DNA of 64,000 nucleotides from Herbaspirillum sp. GTDB taxonomy: Bacteria; Pseudomonadota; Gammaproteobacteria; Burkholderiales; Burkholderiaceae_D. The position numbers and the translations under genes are program-made. Shown here piece after piece: positions 35,128 to 42,727 of the stretch. Below the pieces are notes generated by a model. The model did not search any database, had not been told where the DNA came from, and worked only from the letters and a program-made list of their open reading frames with translations. Position 1 is the stretch's first letter. Every line of letters starts with the position of its first letter. The stretch lies in assembly GCF_017744395.1 (NCBI RefSeq), contig NZ_JAGIBI010000003.1, positions 558,001-622,000 of the forward strand, read 5' to 3'.

Positions 35128-36852
35128 TTACTCGCCGGCGCGCCGGTAGAGGCGGAAGCGCTCGTCGCGGTCGGACGGGCGGCGGCCTTCCCACACCATG
35201 GTCCAGGAACCCGGATACTGGCGCAGCATCGGCGAGGCGTCCTGGTTGCTGATGTCGTCCTGCAACAGCAGGTAATCGCAGCGCTGGCCGCGCTCGTCGG
35301 CGAAGCGGACGTTGCCGAAATAGGCGAAGGAAGCGCGCTGGGCGGTGCCGACATTGCTCTGCACGCATTGCTTGACCGAGGTCAGCTTGGATTCGATCTG
35401 CAGGGCCACGCCGGCGTAGCTCTTGCCGTAGTTGACCCAGGGCAGCCACAGCGTCATCAGCAGCACCCAGCACAGGATCACGCCGCCGGACGACAGCACC
35501 ACCGCGCGCCACAGCACCGAGGGGCGGCGCGAGATGCGCCAGTGCACCACCAGGATCCAGGCGACCGAGGCGGCGATGGCGATGGCCAGCGAGATCCATT
35601 CGAAGCCGGGCTTGAAGCCGGGCGCCAGCTTGTAGGCGTTGCGCGCGATCTGCGCCGGCCAGCCGGTTTCCTTGGCGATCCAGCCGATCCAGATGAAGGC
35701 GGCCGAGGTGGTCAGCGTCATCACCGAGAACCAGTCCACCGCGTTGATGGCGCCGCGCTTCATGGTCGGCAGGCCGAACGCGGCCAGGATCGCCAGCGCC
35801 GGCAGCAGCGGCAGCAGCATGCCTTCTTCGCTGTGCACGTTGACCAGCGCCAGGATCGCCAGCGGGATGAAGAAGGCCAGCGGCAGCGCGATGTGCAGCG
35901 AGCCCAGCTGGCGGCGCCAGGCGTACACGGCCCAGCCGGCGAAGGGCCAGGCCGGCCAGGCGAACCACACGCCGTATTTGAGGAAGTAGGCCAGCGCGGC
36001 CAGGGTCGGGCCGTTGATCTGGTAGATGTTCCAGCTCATCCAGAGGTCGATCTGGCCGGCCGCCTCTTGCGGCAGCAGGGTGCGGATAGCGAATACCCAC
36101 AGCGCGCAGATCAGCGCGGCCACCGGCAGCGACACGCCCAGCAGCAGCCGGGCCGCCGGCGCATCCTTGCGCACCGCGGCCAGCACCAGCAGGCCGGTCA
36201 GCGCGCCGGCCGGCAGCAGCCAGCCGCGCGTCAGCACCAGCATGCCCAGCGCGGCGCCCAGCCAGAGCGCATGGCGCAGCTTGTGCAGATCGAACACGCG
36301 GGCGGCGCCATACATGGCATAGGCCACCAGCGCGATCTGCAGGGTCTTGGGGCCGGTCTCGTGGCTGTGCAGCAGCAGGCCGAGGAAACCGAGATAGATC
36401 AGGAAGGCGCCGTCGGCCAGCGTGCGGCCGAAGTCCTTGGGTTCCGGCTGGCCGCCGAAGGCCAGCTTCAGCGGTTGCGCTTCGGCGCGGCGGCCCAGCA
36501 GGTAAGTGGTGTACCAGATCGACAGCGAGCCGACCAGGAAGCAGCCGATGGTGGACACGCGCGAGGCCAGCGGATCGCCCAGCAGCCAACCGAACAGCTT
36601 GATGCAGATGGCGCCGAACCAGTAGGCCAGCGGGCTTTCGGCCGGCAGCGGCAGGCCGGCGACGTTGGGCGTGAGCCAGTCGGCCAGCGTGCCGTGCGCC
36701 ATGGTCCACATGATGCCGAAGCTGGTGGCGTCCTCGTTTTTCCAGGGATCGCGGCCGATCAGGCCGGGCAGGATGTACAAAAGGGCGAGTGCGAGCAGCA
36801 CCAGGCGCGGAAGCGCGTTGGTGGCGGCTGCTGGAAGACGGACTGGCTTCAT
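35128..36852 (-). CDS. ArnT-like glycosyltransferase family 39 membrane protein
   Basis: 574-aa protein with about 11-12 transmembrane segments. The N-terminal loop 'GLIGRDPWKNEDATSFGIMWTMAHG' carries the acidic residues typical of GT-C fold enzymes (dolichyl-phosphate-mannose/ArnT type) that use polyprenyl-linked sugars on the periplasmic side. The likely substrate is a lipid-linked sugar added to lipid A or another envelope glycan; the acceptor cannot be told. The ORF track begins at TTG; the ATG at 36852 is next. Upstream gene of the pair with the MATE transporter. Confidence 0.83.
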   Translation of the reverse strand: MKPVRLPAAATNALPRLVLLALALLYILPGLIGRDPWKNEDATSFGIMWTMAHGTLADWLTPNVAGLPLPAESPLAYWFGAICIKLFGWLLGDPLASRVSTIGCFLVGSLSIWYTTYLLGRRAEAQPLKLAFGGQPEPKDFGRTLADGAFLIYLGFLGLLLHSHETGPKTLQIALVAYAMYGAARVFDLHKLRHALWLGAALGMLVLTRGWLLPAGALTGLLVLAAVRKDAPAARLLLGVSLPVAALICALWVFAIRTLLPQEAAGQIDLWMSWNIYQINGPTLAALAYFLKYGVWFAWPAWPFAGWAVYAWRRQLGSLHIALPLAFFIPLAILALVNVHSEEGMLLPLLPALAILAAFGLPTMKRGAINAVDWFSVMTLTTSAAFIWIGWIAKETGWPAQIARNAYKLAPGFKPGFEWISLAIAIAASVAWILVVHWRISRRPSVLWRAVVLSSGGVILCWVLLMTLWLPWVNYGKSYAGVALQIESKLTSVKQCVQSNVGTAQRASFAYFGNVRFADERGQRCDYLLLQDDISNQDASPMLRQYPGSWTMVWEGRRPSDRDERFRLYRRAGE

Positions 36853-37054
36853 CAAGATGTTATTGCTCTTGTCTTGTGGTGCTGATCGGTTCGGGCCCGG
36901 CGCCGATGTGGCGCAGGCAGGGCTGTGGTCATTGCGCGGCGCGCCTCATTTTGGCGCAGCCGTCATTGTGCAGCAATTCGCGGTAAATAGTTGTTTCCGA
37001 CTGCTACGCGGCGGCTGTTGCGACGGGCAGGCGCGTCGCGACGGACCGCGCAAA

Positions 37055-37084
37055 CAAAAAAGGCAGCCGGAGCTGCCTTTTTCT
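37055..37084 (-). terminator. Terminator of rpmE2
   Basis: AAAAAGGCAGC/GCTGCCTTTTT around CCGG, 14 nt after the rpmE2 stop, with a T-run on the minus strand. Confidence 0.9.
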
Positions 37085-37097
37085 GAGAAATCGCGGA

Positions 37098-37370
37098 TTA
37101 AGCCGACTTCGAGACTGCGGTCTTCGAGCCAACCGAACCGAACTTCTGGCGGAACTTCTCAACGCGGCCAGCGGTGTCGACGATCTTGTGCTTGCCGGTG
37201 TAGAACGGGTGCGATTCAGCCGACACTTCGATCTTCACCAGCGGGTATTCCTTGCCTTCGAATTCGGCGGTTTCGCGGGTGCCGATGGTCGAGCGGGTGA
37301 TGAACTTGAAGTCGTTCGACACGTCGTGGAACAGGACTTCGCGGTAATCCGGGTGGATGCCTTCTTTCAT
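37098..37370 (-). CDS. rpmE2: 50S ribosomal protein L31 type B
   Basis: 90 aa beginning [23 protein letters not shown], the type B L31 start. It lacks the CxxC...CxxC zinc ribbon of type A L31, so it is the zinc-independent form, which in many bacteria replaces the zinc form during zinc shortage. The ORF track starts at a TTG 10 codons upstream; the ATG at 37370 has an AAGG ribosome-binding site. A sigma70-like promoter lies about 100 nt upstream. I saw no clear Zur box. Confidence 0.95.
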   Translation of the reverse strand: MKEGIHPDYREVLFHDVSNDFKFITRSTIGTRETAEFEGKEYPLVKIEVSAESHPFYTGKHKIVDTAGRVEKFRQKFGSVGSKTAVSKSA

Positions 37371-37470
37371 TTTTTTGCCTTGAAAATTAATGGTAGCCAA
37401 TCATCACTTCGTCGGTCGTCCTGCTTCTTGACCCGATTGTTGATCACTTGCCGGGGGTGAAAAGTCGGAA

Positions 37471-37501
37471 ATTATACAATGAAATCATGTATTTGCGTCA
37501 A
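37471..37501 (-). promoter_or_regulatory. Candidate rpmE2 promoter
   Basis: On the minus strand TTGACG, a 19-nt spacer and a perfect TATAAT. The spacer is 2 nt longer than ideal. It leaves an untranslated leader of about 95 nt before the rpmE2 ATG. Confidence 0.6.
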
Positions 37502-37619
37502 ATCCTGTGACGTCCGCGATCCATGCTTCCGTTGTTTTCCGCAACAACCTTCCGCGAAGCGCCTCCAATGCGGGGCAAGCGCATGTCATATTGTTGCCGA
37601 AAGGGAAATAATTATTCTC

Positions 37620-38384
37620 TTACTGGTGCGTCGCCAGGCGCAAAATTCCTGAAAACCTCAGCAATTCGTTTTCCGCCACGTCCGATACCGCCCAGTAATT
37701 CATGTCATCGGCTCTCCAGTGCACCAAGTGGTAGCCGCGGCCGGTTTGCGCCTGCGGCCCCGCATCCTTGCCGGCGGCGGGCCAGATGTACAGATTGATC
37801 GGATGTTTCTGGCGGCGATAGATGAGCGCGGCTACCGGCTGGCCGTCCAGGTAGTCCAGCCGCCCACCTTCCAGGACAAAGCCTTGCGCCGCGAGATCGA
37901 TGACCGGCGGCGAGAAATTCAGCTTGCCGTTGAACCATGGCTTCACCGTGTGCTGGTCGGTGGAGGCGACATCGGTCAGGTGCTCCGCCTGCAGCGAGCG
38001 GACGTGGCTGGAAATGATTTCATCGGCGATGCGTTCCTGCGCCGACGGCAGGCTTGCATACAGGCCGATGCTCCAGGCGGCTGCCAGCACTGTGGCCATG
38101 GCGGCGCCGGCCTGCAGCCAGTTGAAGTTCCAGCGCTTGGCGCCGGGCGGGCGGGCCGGTTTGTCTTGCGGCAATGCCTGGCTAATACGTGCGGCAAGCG
38201 CCGAGGGGGCCTTGAAGCTGGTGGCCGCTTGCCGGATTCGCTTGCTGAACGCGGCCTGTTCCTCGTACTCGCGCCGGCATTCGGCGCAAGCCTCGAGATG
38301 GCGCTGTACGGCCAGCGTTTCGGCAATGCCAAGCTCCTGGTCGACATAGGCGGCCAGCAGTTCCATGATTTCGCTATGGTCCAT
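37620..38384 (-). CDS. Transmembrane anti-sigma factor (zinc ZAS type)
   Basis: 254-aa partner of the adjacent ECF sigma factor. The cytoplasmic N-terminus has the zinc anti-sigma motif H-x3-C-x2-C ('HLEACAEC', about residues 29-36). A single TM segment follows at about 93-112 ('AGAAMATVLAAAWSIGLYA'), then a periplasmic domain of about 140 residues ('FVLEGGRLDYLDGQPVAALIYRR') of the COG5662 type. Its ATG overlaps the sigma stop by one base (TAATG), which indicates translational coupling and equal dosage. The signal relieving inhibition is unknown; the Cys/His site could respond to redox or metals. Confidence 0.9.
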   Translation of the reverse strand: MDHSEIMELLAAYVDQELGIAETLAVQRHLEACAECRREYEEQAAFSKRIRQAATSFKAPSALAARISQALPQDKPARPPGAKRWNFNWLQAGAAMATVLAAAWSIGLYASLPSAQERIADEIISSHVRSLQAEHLTDVASTDQHTVKPWFNGKLNFSPPVIDLAAQGFVLEGGRLDYLDGQPVAALIYRRQKHPINLYIWPAAGKDAGPQAQTGRGYHLVHWRADDMNYWAVSDVAENELLRFSGILRLATHQ

Positions 38385-38932
38385 TATTCCTCCTGATTTC
38401 CCGGAGCCAGAATCCTTGCCAGGAGTTTGCGGCCGCGCCCGAGCCGGGACATGACCGTGCCGATCGGGATGCCGACGATGCCGGCGATCTGCTTGTACGA
38501 CAGGTCCTCCAGCTCCCGCATGACCATGACTTCGCGAAACTCCAGCGGCAAGGCCGCGAGCCCCCGTTGCAACTGGCGCTCGCAGTCCTTGCGCATCAGC
38601 AGTTTTTCGGGATTGTTGTCGCGCTCCGGCGTATCGATGGCGCTTGTCATGTCGAGACTATGGAATTCCTCGTCGAACTGCGTGTTCTGCGGCTGCGCAT
38701 GGCGTTCCTGGTACCAGGTGTAAAACGTGTTGCGGACGATGGTGAGCAGCCACGCCCGCGCATCCTCGCCATGGAAACCGTCCAAAAAACGGAAGGCGCG
38801 CAGGCAGGCTTCCTGCACCAGGTCTTCCGCATCGGGGCGGCTGCGCGTGAGCCAGCAGGCCAGGTTGAATGCCGAATCCAGGTGCGGCATCACCAGCGCC
38901 TGGAATCGTCCGTTCTTCGTTGAGTCGCTCAT
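38384..38932 (-). CDS. ECF-type RNA polymerase sigma factor
   Basis: 182-aa group 4 sigma factor with only regions 2 and 4. Region 2: 'FNLACWLTRSRPDAEDLVQEACLRAFRFLDGF' and 'DARAWLLTIVRNTFYTWYQ'. Region 4: 'LPLEFREVMVMRELEDLSYKQIAGIVGIPIGTVMSRLGRGRKLL'. The ORF track starts at GTG 38959, but that lies within the likely -10 element. The ATG at 38932 (MSDSTKNGRF) fits better and leaves a leader of about 20 nt. It probably recognises the paired boxes in the adjoining divergent region, including its own promoter. Confidence 0.93.
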   Translation of the reverse strand: MSDSTKNGRFQALVMPHLDSAFNLACWLTRSRPDAEDLVQEACLRAFRFLDGFHGEDARAWLLTIVRNTFYTWYQERHAQPQNTQFDEEFHSLDMTSAIDTPERDNNPEKLLMRKDCERQLQRGLAALPLEFREVMVMRELEDLSYKQIAGIVGIPIGTVMSRLGRGRKLLARILAPGNQEE

Positions 38933-38958
38933 GCTCGCGTTTCCATGGGGTATCACCA

Positions 38959-38988
38959 CAAGACTGGCATCACCATCAATTTATTCCC
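38959..38988 (-). promoter_or_regulatory. Predicted ECF promoter, sigma/anti-sigma arm
   Basis: Minus strand: GGGAAT (inside CGGGAATAAATT), an 18-nt spacer, then GTCTTG. It lies 27 nt before the sigma factor ATG. The same layout occurs on the other strand, which supports both. Confidence 0.65.
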
Positions 38989-39015
38989 GAATCGGCGGCA
39001 GTGCGGGAATAAATT
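38978..39015. repeat. 12-bp inverted repeat between divergent ECF operons
   Basis: AATTTATTCCCG and CGGGAATAAATT form a perfect inverted repeat around a 14-nt centre. Each arm contains a -35-like GGGAATAA pointing outward. Confidence 0.8.
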
Positions 39016-39034
39016 TTCAAGAAGGGCGGTTTGG
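39005..39034 (+). promoter_or_regulatory. Predicted ECF promoter, metallophosphoesterase arm
   Basis: Plus strand: GGGAAT, an 18-nt spacer, then GTTTGG. It is 43 nt before the metallophosphoesterase ATG and mirrors the opposite promoter in both -35 sequence and spacing. Confidence 0.62.
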
Positions 39035-39076
39035 GGTGGCATCGATCGCGTGATCGATCCAACCTTGGAGGTCGTG

Positions 39077-39976
39077 ATGGGCAATCAAATGAACCGGCGC
39101 AAGTTCCTGCGCCTGGCCGGACTGGGCGGGGTCGTCTATGCCTCCGGATTGAGCGGATGGGCAGGGGCTGCAACTTCAGGCGGCGCCGAAGACTTTTTCT
39201 TTGTGCAGATGTCGGATTCCCACTGGGGTTTTGAAGGCCCGCCCAATCCGGACGCGAAAGGGACGCTGAAAAAGGCCGTGGCGACGGTCAACAGCCTGGC
39301 GCAGCAGCCGGATTTCATCGTGTTCACGGGCGACCTGACGCATACCACGGATGACCCGAGGGAACGCCGCCAGCGGCTGGCCGAATTCCGGGACATCGTC
39401 TCCGCGCTCAAGGTGAAGACGGTGTACTTCATGCCCGGGGAGCATGACGCCGCGCTGGACAACGGCGCCGCCTACCAGGAGTTTTTCGGCAAGACGCATT
39501 ACACCTTCGATCACAAGGGCGTGCACTTCATCGTGCTGGACAATGTTTCCGATCCGGCGGCCCGGATCGGCGACGAGCAGCTTGCCTGGCTGGCCGCCGA
39601 CCTGCAGCGGTTGCCGCCCGATGCCCGCATCGTCGTGTTTACCCATCGTCCGCTGTTCGACCTGTATCCGCAATGGGACTGGGCCACGCGCGACGGCGCC
39701 AAGGCGGTGGAACTGCTGATGCCGCATGCCAACGTGACCGTCTTCTACGGCCATATCCACCAGGAAAACCACCACATGACCGGGCATATCGCGCACCACT
39801 CCGCGAAGTCGCTGATCTTCCCCTTGCCGGCGCCGGGTTCGCAGCCCAAGCGCACGCCTTTGCCCTGGGATGAGGCGCATCCTTACCAGGGGCTGGGTGT
39901 GCGCGCGGTCAAAGGCGGGCCGCGCGATACGGAATATGCGCTTGCCGAACTGGCCATAGGAGCGGCCAAATCATGA
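39077..39976 (+). CDS. Tat-exported metallophosphoesterase
   Basis: 299-aa calcineurin-like phosphoesterase. The N-terminus 'MNRRKFLRLAGLGGVVYASGLSG' is a clear twin-arginine signal, so the enzyme folds with its metals before export. Metal-binding motifs: 'MSDSHWG' (D-x-H), 'FTGDLTH' (GDxxH-like), 'PGEHD' (in place of GNHD), 'VFTHRPL' and 'FYGHIHQENH' (GHxH). The Asn of the usual GNHD is Glu here. Start: the ATG at 39077 has TTGGAGG 7 nt upstream; the track begins 44 codons earlier inside the promoter region. Stop overlaps the cupredoxin start (ATGA). Substrate unknown. Confidence 0.88.
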   Translation: MGNQMNRRKFLRLAGLGGVVYASGLSGWAGAATSGGAEDFFFVQMSDSHWGFEGPPNPDAKGTLKKAVATVNSLAQQPDFIVFTGDLTHTTDDPRERRQRLAEFRDIVSALKVKTVYFMPGEHDAALDNGAAYQEFFGKTHYTFDHKGVHFIVLDNVSDPAARIGDEQLAWLAADLQRLPPDARIVVFTHRPLFDLYPQWDWATRDGAKAVELLMPHANVTVFYGHIHQENHHMTGHIAHHSAKSLIFPLPAPGSQPKRTPLPWDEAHPYQGLGVRAVKGGPRDTEYALAELAIGAAKS

Positions 39977-40335
39977 GCATCGACAAAACGCGGCGTTTGG
40001 TGCTGGCCTCGGGAGCGGCGGCCGGACTGGGTACCCTGGCCATCGCGTTCGGGCAGGGCAAGGAACAGGTGATCAAGGTGACGGCCAAGAGGTTCGACTT
40101 CACGCCCAGCGTCATCAGGCTGAAGAAAGGCGTGCCGGTGGTGTTGGAACTCACCAGCCTCGATCTGACGATGGGGTTCAATGCGCCGGACTTCGGAGTG
40201 CGCGCCGACGTGTTGCCGGGGGCGATATCGCGGGTGCGGATCGTGCCGGATAAAACGGGGGAATTTACCTTCTATTGCGACATCTTTTGCGGTTCCGGGC
40301 ATGAAAGCATGTCCGGCTCCATTGTCGTGGGCTGA
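39973..40335 (+). CDS. Exported cupredoxin with incomplete CuA-type site
   Basis: 120-aa single-domain cupredoxin. The N-terminus 'KTRRLVLASGAAAGLGTLAIAFG' looks like a Tat or Sec signal. The C-terminal loop 'CDIFCGSGHESM' has the C-x3-C-x3-H-x2-M ligand set of CuA centres in cytochrome oxidase subunit II and nitrous oxide reductase. The fourth ligand, a His normally in a '(V/D)xHGFxxP'-like strand, is Met here ('LTMGFNAPDFGV'). It may bind copper in an altered way, or act in copper handling rather than electron transfer. Translationally coupled to the phosphoesterase and not next to any oxidase gene. Confidence 0.85.
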   Translation: MSIDKTRRLVLASGAAAGLGTLAIAFGQGKEQVIKVTAKRFDFTPSVIRLKKGVPVVLELTSLDLTMGFNAPDFGVRADVLPGAISRVRIVPDKTGEFTFYCDIFCGSGHESMSGSIVVG

Positions 40336-40379
40336 CCTGGAACGGATTGTCTTGCGGGGGGAGGAAGCTGAGGAGGGCA

Positions 40380-40406
40380 CGGTCGCTGCCGGGACGGCAG
40401 CGACCG
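40380..40406. terminator. Hairpin between cupredoxin gene and rho
   Basis: CGGTCGCTGCC/GGCAGCGACCG, 11-bp perfect stem with a 5-nt loop, between convergent genes. No T-run on either side, so it is probably a 3'-end structure. Confidence 0.6.
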
Positions 40407-40420
40407 GATGGGGGCAAGGC

Positions 40421-41683
40421 TTAATTGCCCCGGCGCATCATGTCGAAGAATTCGGCATTGTTCTTGGTGGACTTCATCTTGTCGAGGATGAATTCCATCG
40501 CCTCGATCTCGTCCATGTCGTACATCAGCTTGCGCAGTACCCAGATCTTCTGCAGCTGGTCCGGCTTGATCAGCAGTTCTTCGCGGCGGGTGCCGGACTT
40601 GGACAGGTTGATGGCCGGGTAGACGCGCTTCTCGGCCAGGCGGCGTTCCAGGTGCACTTCCATGTTGCCGGTGCCCTTGAATTCTTCGTAGATCACGTCG
40701 TCCATGCGCGAGCCGGTTTCGATCAGCGCGGTGGCGATGATGGTCAGCGAGCCGCCTTCCTCGACGTTACGGGCGGCGCCGAAGAAGCGCTTCGGGCGTT
40801 GCAGGGCGTTGGCGTCGACACCGCCGGTCAGCACCTTGCCGGAGGCCGGGATCACGGTGTTGTAGGCGCGCGCCAGGCGGGTGATGGAGTCCAGCAGGAT
40901 CACCACATCCTTCTTCATTTCGACCAGGCGCTTGGCCTTTTCCAGCACCATTTCGGCGACTTGCACGTGGCGCGTGGCCGGTTCGTCGAAGGTCGATGCC
41001 ACGACCTCGCCGCGCACCGAGCGCTGCATTTCGGTCACTTCTTCCGGACGTTCGTCGATCAGGAGGACGATCATCACGGTGTCGGGATGGTTGGTGGTGA
41101 TGGCGTGCGCGATGTGCTGCAGCATCACCGATTTGCCGGACTTGGGCGAGGCCACCAGCAGGCCGCGCTGGCCGCGGCCGACCGGGGCGATCAGGTCGAT
41201 GATGCGGCCGGTGATGTTTTCCTCGCCGCGCATGTCGCGCTCGAGCTGCAGCAGCTTGTTGGGGTGCAGCGGCGTCAGGTTTTCAAACAGGATGCGGTGC
41301 TTGGAGGCTTCCGGCGGTTCGCCGTTGACCTTGTCGACCTTGACCAGCGCGAAGTAGCGCTCGCCATCCTTGGGGGTGCGCACTTCGCCTTCGATGGAGT
41401 CGCCGGTGTGCAGGTTGAAGCGGCGGATCTGGGAAGGCGAAATGTAAATGTCGTCGGTGGACGCCATGTAGCTGGCGTCGGGCGAGCGCAGGAAGCCGAA
41501 GCCGTCAGGCAACACTTCGAGGGCGCCATCGCCGAAAATCTGTTCTCCTGATTTCGCGCGTTTCTTCAGGATCGCGAACATCAGTTCCTGTTTGCGCAGG
41601 CGCGCAGCGTTCTCGATGTCCAGGCTGATTGCCATTTCCAGCAACGCAGAGACGTGCATCGCTTTTAGTTCTGATAAGTGCAT
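40421..41683 (-). CDS. rho: Transcription termination factor Rho
   Basis: 420-aa hexameric RNA helicase that ends transcription at C-rich untranslated RNA. N-terminal '[18 protein letters not shown]' helical domain, cold-shock-like RNA-binding domain ('[34 protein letters not shown]'), then the RecA-type motor with Walker A '[11 protein letters not shown]', Walker B '[16 protein letters not shown]' and the Q/R-loop region '[26 protein letters not shown]'. The ORF track extends 30 codons upstream; the ATG at 41683 is the family start. Downstream of trxA on the same strand. Confidence 0.97.
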   Translation of the reverse strand: MHLSELKAMHVSALLEMAISLDIENAARLRKQELMFAILKKRAKSGEQIFGDGALEVLPDGFGFLRSPDASYMASTDDIYISPSQIRRFNLHTGDSIEGEVRTPKDGERYFALVKVDKVNGEPPEASKHRILFENLTPLHPNKLLQLERDMRGEENITGRIIDLIAPVGRGQRGLLVASPKSGKSVMLQHIAHAITTNHPDTVMIVLLIDERPEEVTEMQRSVRGEVVASTFDEPATRHVQVAEMVLEKAKRLVEMKKDVVILLDSITRLARAYNTVIPASGKVLTGGVDANALQRPKRFFGAARNVEEGGSLTIIATALIETGSRMDDVIYEEFKGTGNMEVHLERRLAEKRVYPAINLSKSGTRREELLIKPDQLQKIWVLRKLMYDMDEIEAMEFILDKMKSTKNNAEFFDMMRRGN

Positions 41684-41777
41684 ATGATGTCCCGGGACGG
41701 GAAAAATAAAGGTGGGGGAGGGAGTTGCGTGGTGTGGGTCTAAGAATGTGCTTGGCGCGGGAACCTGCATCAAGCGA

Positions 41778-41801
41778 ACGGCGGCGCGGGCGCGCCGCCG
41801 T
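41778..41801. terminator. GC-rich hairpin between trxA and rho
   Basis: ACGGCGGCGCG/CGCGCCGCCGT, an 11-bp stem with a 2-nt centre, 10 nt after the trxA stop, with no T-run. It could reduce read-through from trxA into rho. Confidence 0.55.
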
Positions 41802-41811
41802 CTGGTGCATA

Positions 41812-42138
41812 TTAGATGTTGCTGTCGATGAACGAGGTCAGTTGGCCCTTGGCCAGTGCGCCGACTTTCTGCGCGGCGGCCGCGCCGTTCTTGAACAGGA
41901 TCAGGGTCGGGATGCCGCGGATGCCGAACTTGGCCGGGATGGCCTGGTTGGCGTCGACGTCCAGCTTGGCGATCTGCAGCTTGCCGTCATATTCCTTGGC
42001 GACTTCTTCCAGGATCGGGGCGATCGCCTTGCAGGGACCGCACCATTCGGCCCAGAAATCGACCAGGACGGGTTTGTCGGACTTCAGCACGTCGGCTTCG
42101 AAAGAGGCGTCGGAGATATGTTTGATATTTTCGCTCAT
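41812..42138 (-). CDS. trxA: Thioredoxin TrxA
   Basis: 108-aa cytoplasmic disulfide reductant with the active site '[13 protein letters not shown]', the cis-Pro in 'RGIPTLILF' and the standard start '[18 protein letters not shown]'. The ORF track includes 15 extra upstream codons; the ATG at 42138 has a GAGGA ribosome-binding site. trxA-rho adjacency is conserved in many proteobacteria. Confidence 0.97.
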   Translation of the reverse strand: MSENIKHISDASFEADVLKSDKPVLVDFWAEWCGPCKAIAPILEEVAKEYDGKLQIAKLDVDANQAIPAKFGIRGIPTLILFKNGAAAAQKVGALAKGQLTSFIDSNI

Positions 42139-42727
42139 GGCTAATCCTCGGTATGAGGCAGTGTAAGGGTAGTCAGTAGTCAATAGCGCCGTGGATAAAT
42201 ACCATTTTGCCTGGCGTTAGCCATCAACGCTTCCGGAATTGCAGAGTCTACGTGGAGTCGTTGCGCGCCAATTCAAGTTGTTTTTGAAGCGCGGCAGGGG
42301 TATTCGGCGGGGTACGGAAACAATCATAACCGATTTTTTGCAAAAGTGTGGGCAACGCCGTCAGGGTTGTTGTCAGCCGCCATCAACGGGGGCGGCCGGC
42401 CTGCTTCCGCCCCTGGCGCGGATTTGCGGCCAGTTTGGCCGAAAAAGCCCTGAAACGCCGGCCTCGCTGGCATACAATGCGCAGCATATTTAAGAACCTG
42501 TTTACGATCTCATGTGGGGCCGTTCAAATGCCCTTTCAGGCGGTCTGCGGCGTTGCAAAGCCTCGTCGGGCCACCGGCCCGGCTGCGTTTTGCGCCTTGC
42601 ATCCCATCCTGAAATGACATTTGACCGGCTCCCTCAGAGATCGTAAACAGGTTCTAAGGCCTGGCGATTGATAAAAACTGTCGGGCCGAGAGAAAAATAC
42701 AATCGCTTTGCCCCTTTGCCATCACGC
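42139..42727. other. Intergenic region between trxA and addB
   Basis: 589 bases without a supported gene. The first about 350 bases presumably hold the trxA promoter. The palindromic element (42491-42659) occupies the rest up to about 70 nt before addB. Several small ORFs overlap the repeat and have no ribosome-binding site. Confidence 0.5.
42491..42659. repeat. 167-bp palindromic element (MITE-like)
   Basis: Perfect 19-bp terminal inverted repeats (AGAACCTGTTTACGATCTC at 42493-42511 and its complement at 42638-42656). The repeat continues inward with mismatches: TCAAATG.C.TTTCAGG on the left mirrors CCTGAAATGACATTTGA on the right, and GGGCCAC/GGCCC lies at the centre, so the whole unit can fold as one long imperfect hairpin. 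No coding capacity. No clear target-site duplication was seen. Confidence 0.75.
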
